Source: Streptosporangiaceae bacterium
GTDB taxonomy: Bacteria; Actinomycetota; Actinomycetes; Streptosporangiales; Streptosporangiaceae
Length of the DNA stretch: 16,727 bases
Assembly: GCA_030045215.1 (NCBI GenBank)
Contig: JASIBJ010000781.1
Coordinates: forward strand, 1 to 16,727
Direction of reading: 5' to 3'
In this document: positions 15,101 to 16,727 of the stretch, one piece after another
How the letters are laid out: every line of letters starts with the position of its first letter
Position numbering within the stretch: position 1 is the first letter of the stretch
Position numbers and translations under genes: made by a program
The notes under the pieces: model-generated
What the model was told of the DNA's origin: nothing
Databases searched by the model: none
What the model saw: only the letters and a program-made list of their open reading frames with translations

Positions 15101-16434
15101 ACGCCGGTCCATTCGACGCGCGCGCCGCAGGCGGCCGGCACCTCGGCCGCTGCGCGCACGAGGACGATGAATGTCATGCTGACCGACGCGGCCGCAGCCA
15201 TCAGGGTCTCGAGGGCCGGCGGCCCCTCTCCTGGCCGGTATCCATCGACGACGACGACCACGTGTTCGATCTGCTGCTCCGGCCGGCCGGGTCCCGGTTG
15301 TTCCGGCTGGGCGGTCGGCAGGCCGGCCGCGTCGGTCCGGCGGCGCAGAATCTCCATTCGGCGCCGGGCCAGCGTCTCGATGGCAATGGCGAAGGCGGCC
15401 GGGTCCGCCGTCACGGCGCGGGTGGCGCGGCCCATCCCCTCGCCCGCCTCCGGGTCGCGGGTGTGCGGCAGCCACTTGAGCCAGTCCCAGGTTCGCACCG
15501 CGGATAGCGGCACCAGCCCGGCGATCCGGAGTTCGGCGGGGGCGTGGAAGGTGGCCAAGCTCGCAAGCCAGGCGCTGGCCAGCGCGCGCGAGCGGTCGGG
15601 CTCGCCCACGATCGCAATGCTGCCGAGGTGACCGAGGGGCAGCACGATCGGGACCGACGACAGCGTCGCGGTCTCGGCGAGCACACGGTCGGCGGCATCG
15701 GCCAGATCAGGATCGGCCTCGGCCAGCGGCCCCTCATCGCGGGCCACTTGCACCGGGCAGGCGGCGGCGGCCCTGCCTCGGCCCAGCCTGACCGAGGCAA
15801 AGTCGGCGTCGGCCGGGCGCCGCTCCCACAGCCCGTCGCCGCGCGCGGCTACCAGCCGCAGCTCCTCCGGGTCAGGAAAGCAGGCCTCGAGCGCGTCCCG
15901 CTGGGCCGCCGCGGCCTCGGCTGCCTGCGCACGGGCGAGTTCCAGGTGCGCCACGTACCTTTGCTGGGTGCGCGCCCACCTGCGGGCCCGCCCTCGCCGC
16001 TGAGTCATGTTCGTCGCGAGCCCGGCCCCGACCATTGCCAGCACCATTATCCCGATCACGATCAGGTACACGAGCGAATGGATCAGGAAGGCGAATCCCA
16101 CCATCGCCACGCTGCCGAGCAGCGGCAGCAGGGACGTGATCAGTCCGCCGCCGCCATCGGGCGGGCATGGCGGCGAGACAAGCTCGATCGGCGCTGGCTC
16201 GGGCGGATGGGGCCAGGACCTCTCGGGTCGGTGTACTCGGAAAGTCCCAGGCCAGCTCGCCGGCGGGCCGGCAGGGCTGCCCGATGTCACCGGAGAGTCG
16301 GCTGTCAGCTCTCCAGACACGGTCGGTCCACGGTGATGTTGCAGGAGATCGCACAAGTCACCGGTGCCACCTTGAGGGTCTGATCCTTTGGCAGATACAT
16401 AGTACGATTGGTGCCGCCTGAATGGCGCGGCCAA
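12196..16434 (-). CDS. eccC: Type VII secretion FtsK/SpoIIIE ATPase EccC (single-chain, three ATPase domains)
   Basis: 1412 aa if read from TTG 16434; GTG at 16320 (residue 39) is an equally credible start and neither has a clear ribosome site. Residues about 98-140 hold two membrane helices, then a basic RRGRARRW turn. Residues 150-530 form the DUF/stalk region. ATPase 1: Walker A GATGSGKS (566-573), Walker B VVVDE (676-680). ATPase 2: GAPRAGKST (904-912), but VVDN (996-999) in place of VVDE. ATPase 3: GDGGSGRTT (1178-1186), with Arg1184 where the lysine should be, and VDD (1288-1290). Thus only domain 1 keeps a full catalytic set. EccC is the motor that pulls WXG100-type substrates through the membrane complex. 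In many loci it is split into EccCa/EccCb; here it is one chain. It is first in an operon with EsaB-like, SAF and MinD-like genes, all on the minus strand. Confidence 0.93.
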   Translation of the reverse strand: MAAPFRRHQSYYVSAKGSDPQGGTGDLCDLLQHHRGPTVSGELTADSPVTSGSPAGPPASWPGTFRVHRPERSWPHPPEPAPIELVSPPCPPDGGGGLITSLLPLLGSVAMVGFAFLIHSLVYLIVIGIMVLAMVGAGLATNMTQRRGRARRWARTQQRYVAHLELARAQAAEAAAAQRDALEACFPDPEELRLVAARGDGLWERRPADADFASVRLGRGRAAAACPVQVARDEGPLAEADPDLADAADRVLAETATLSSVPIVLPLGHLGSIAIVGEPDRSRALASAWLASLATFHAPAELRIAGLVPLSAVRTWDWLKWLPHTRDPEAGEGMGRATRAVTADPAAFAIAIETLARRRMEILRRRTDAAGLPTAQPEQPGPGRPEQQIEHVVVVVDGYRPGEGPPALETLMAAAASVSMTFIVLVRAAAEVPAACGARVEWTGVHTVRYIESGPQGQVEADVLPDRLSPGPATQLARTLAPLGLRAGEAGADLADPVRLVELLGADEAAQLDLRSGWLSLGALAHGPPPGFLAVPIGRTDDGAPLMLDLKEAAAGGMGPHGMLVGATGSGKSELLRSITAAMAARHDPALVNLLLIDFKGGAAFAELAGLPHVAGLVTNLADDLTLVDRMQLALAGELARRQEALRLAGNLGSIADYQAARADGAQLPPLPYLLVVVDEFGELLAAKPDFLDTFMTVARLGRSLGVHLLLATQRLDEGRIRGLEPHLRYRLCLRTFTAEESRAVLASTDAFELPSLPGLGYLKVDADKTRFKAAICGTERPTSALEEDGGEQTGRAGTLLRSLSLGGSVSGDGQARAPVRRADDLQVLVQLANESADVRARKIWTAPLPGELTLGGLRELFADPVPDPDGAVAVALADLPALQSKAAVSYRPHGSGGNLGIAGAPRAGKSTFLQALVLALAADAGPGRRQFYCLDLGGGSLFELSGLPHVGAVIGRGEAESAARLFRELRALLDERASLRQAGTQTTEWPDVFLVVDNVGQLRQSAPDLEPELIELATAGLPFGVHVLLSANRWLDVRPQLLDALGTRWELHLADPTESLAGRQAAARVPADLPGRGLTRDGHVFQTALPALSIEPSPGSLAAAVADITAAAGGRRAPAIAVLPARVTSGQVAQLAMAAGSAGPAPDGGFLLGISEFRSRPVQLQLTGRGMRMLVYGDGGSGRTTLLRRMIEYLQAAAQPDRDQGDGSVRAAGTAGLALVLIDPGRGLIDLAEAPAIDGYAASAKAAENLAARLAAELQPRVPPDGASVSELRGGRWWSGPQYVLIVDDYDLLVGSMGGPFAPLADLVAQSAEVGLSVVVARRVAGSQRTAFEPFGQRLREVADHALILSGQPDEGPLVGGVAARPWPPGRGILVSGRARPQLVQCCLIEDQPPGAAANWFEAGVAARTSR

Positions 16435-16473
16435 GACCCACGAGGGTACGAACCGAATCGCTAGGAGTATCGA
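16396..16473. promoter_or_regulatory. Divergent promoter region between eccC and the WXG100 gene
   Basis: The AT-rich core at 16396-16409 contains TACGAT (16403-16408, plus) and TACTAT (16404-16399, minus), both fitting the TAnnnT -10 type and overlapping. No good -35 is seen for either. If the minus box is real, the TTG at 16434 is upstream of the transcript start and eccC begins at 16320. AGGAG at 16463-16467 is the ribosome site of the WXG100 gene. Confidence 0.35.
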
Positions 16474-16727
16474 ATGGCAGGCTTAATCCGCGTAACGCCC
16501 GAACAGCTCGCTGGCGTGTCCGCGCAGCTCAACGGGGGAGCCGGCTCGATCGAGGCGACTTTGTCCCAGCTCGCATCCCAGGTTGCACCGCTTGGTTCGG
16601 ACTGGGCTGGCGTGGGTCAGGCAAGGTTCCTGGCTCTATGGCAGCAGTGGCAGACCTCCTCTCGGCAGTTGCACCAGGCGCTGACTGACATCAGCATCCT
16701 GATGCGCCAGGCCTCGGTCGCATACGC
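16474..16727 (+). CDS. WXG100 family (ESAT-6-like) T7SS substrate, partial at the right edge
   Basis: ATG 16474, with AGGAG 6 bases before it. The frame is open to the window end (84 codons plus two bases), so only the C-terminal end is missing, since this family is usually about 95-105 aa. A central DWAGVG turn provides the Trp-x-Gly signature (W44, G46) between two helices: residues about 8-40 (PEQLAGVSAQLNGG...) and about 48-84, rich in Q, A and L. WXG100 proteins pair as helical hairpin dimers and are secreted by EccC. The gene is divergent from eccC, so it may head a second T7SS transcript carrying a partner protein and the missing EccB/D/E or MycP. The substrate-signal YxxxD/E end cannot be seen. 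Confidence 0.87.
   Translation, partial: MAGLIRVTPEQLAGVSAQLNGGAGSIEATLSQLASQVAPLGSDWAGVGQARFLALWQQWQTSSRQLHQALTDISILMRQASVAY

Noticed and set aside
15544..16383. 279-codon open frame on the plus strand
   Set aside because: Antisense to the eccC N-terminal half, including its membrane helices; no motif.

Overview
The window looks like chromosomal DNA from a high-GC, mycothiol-producing actinomycete (Actinomycetota). Evidence: very GC-rich codons, a mycothiol-dependent maleylpyruvate-isomerase-type enzyme, a type VII secretion (T7SS/ESX-like) ATPase with WXG100 and YukD/EsaB-type partners, and many GTG starts. I cannot name the genus from the sequence alone.

Layout. (1) 1-1218, minus: the N-terminal part of an Lgt-like membrane protein that runs off the left edge. 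(2) 1452-3403, minus: a flavin-containing monooxygenase-like oxidoreductase, which appears to start at an ATC codon, and an OsmC-family thiol peroxidase-like protein. A cluster of hairpin-forming direct repeats separates them. (3) 3404-3488: an AT-rich divergent control region. (4) 3489-6582, plus: a methionine operon, metX-metY-CoA-binding protein, joined by two 4-base stop/start overlaps. (5) 6661-8807, minus: a mycothiol-dependent isomerase-family enzyme and a MerR HTH-PP2C phosphatase fusion. (6) 8999-16434, minus: a T7SS-like operon in the order eccC, EsaB-like ubiquitin-fold protein, SAF-domain membrane protein, EsaB-MinD/ParA fusion ATPase. (7) 16474 to the right edge, plus: a divergent WXG100 gene, cut by the window end.

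How the genes work together. MetX O-acetylates homoserine (possibly succinylates it). MetY then uses sulfide to make homocysteine directly. The small CoA-binding protein is a recurrent partner of unknown role. The OsmC protein on the other side of the shared promoter may handle peroxides or persulfides, so the two arms around 3404-3488 could be a sulfur/redox pair (inference). EccC is the motor of the T7SS and the WXG100 protein is its likely substrate. EsaB-like, SAF and MinD-like proteins are accessory parts. The SAF plus MinD-like pair resembles CpaB/CpaE of Tad pili. EccB, EccD, EccE and MycP are not in the window and may lie to the right.

The most notable points are the MerR-PP2C fusion with a possible internal start, the T7SS operon with Tad-like parts and unusual ATPase-site substitutions, the ATC-initiated flavoprotein, and the Lgt-like protein lacking canonical catalytic residues. 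No RNA genes, CRISPR arrays, insertion sequences or prophage genes were seen. No gene-free stretch exceeds 300 bases.
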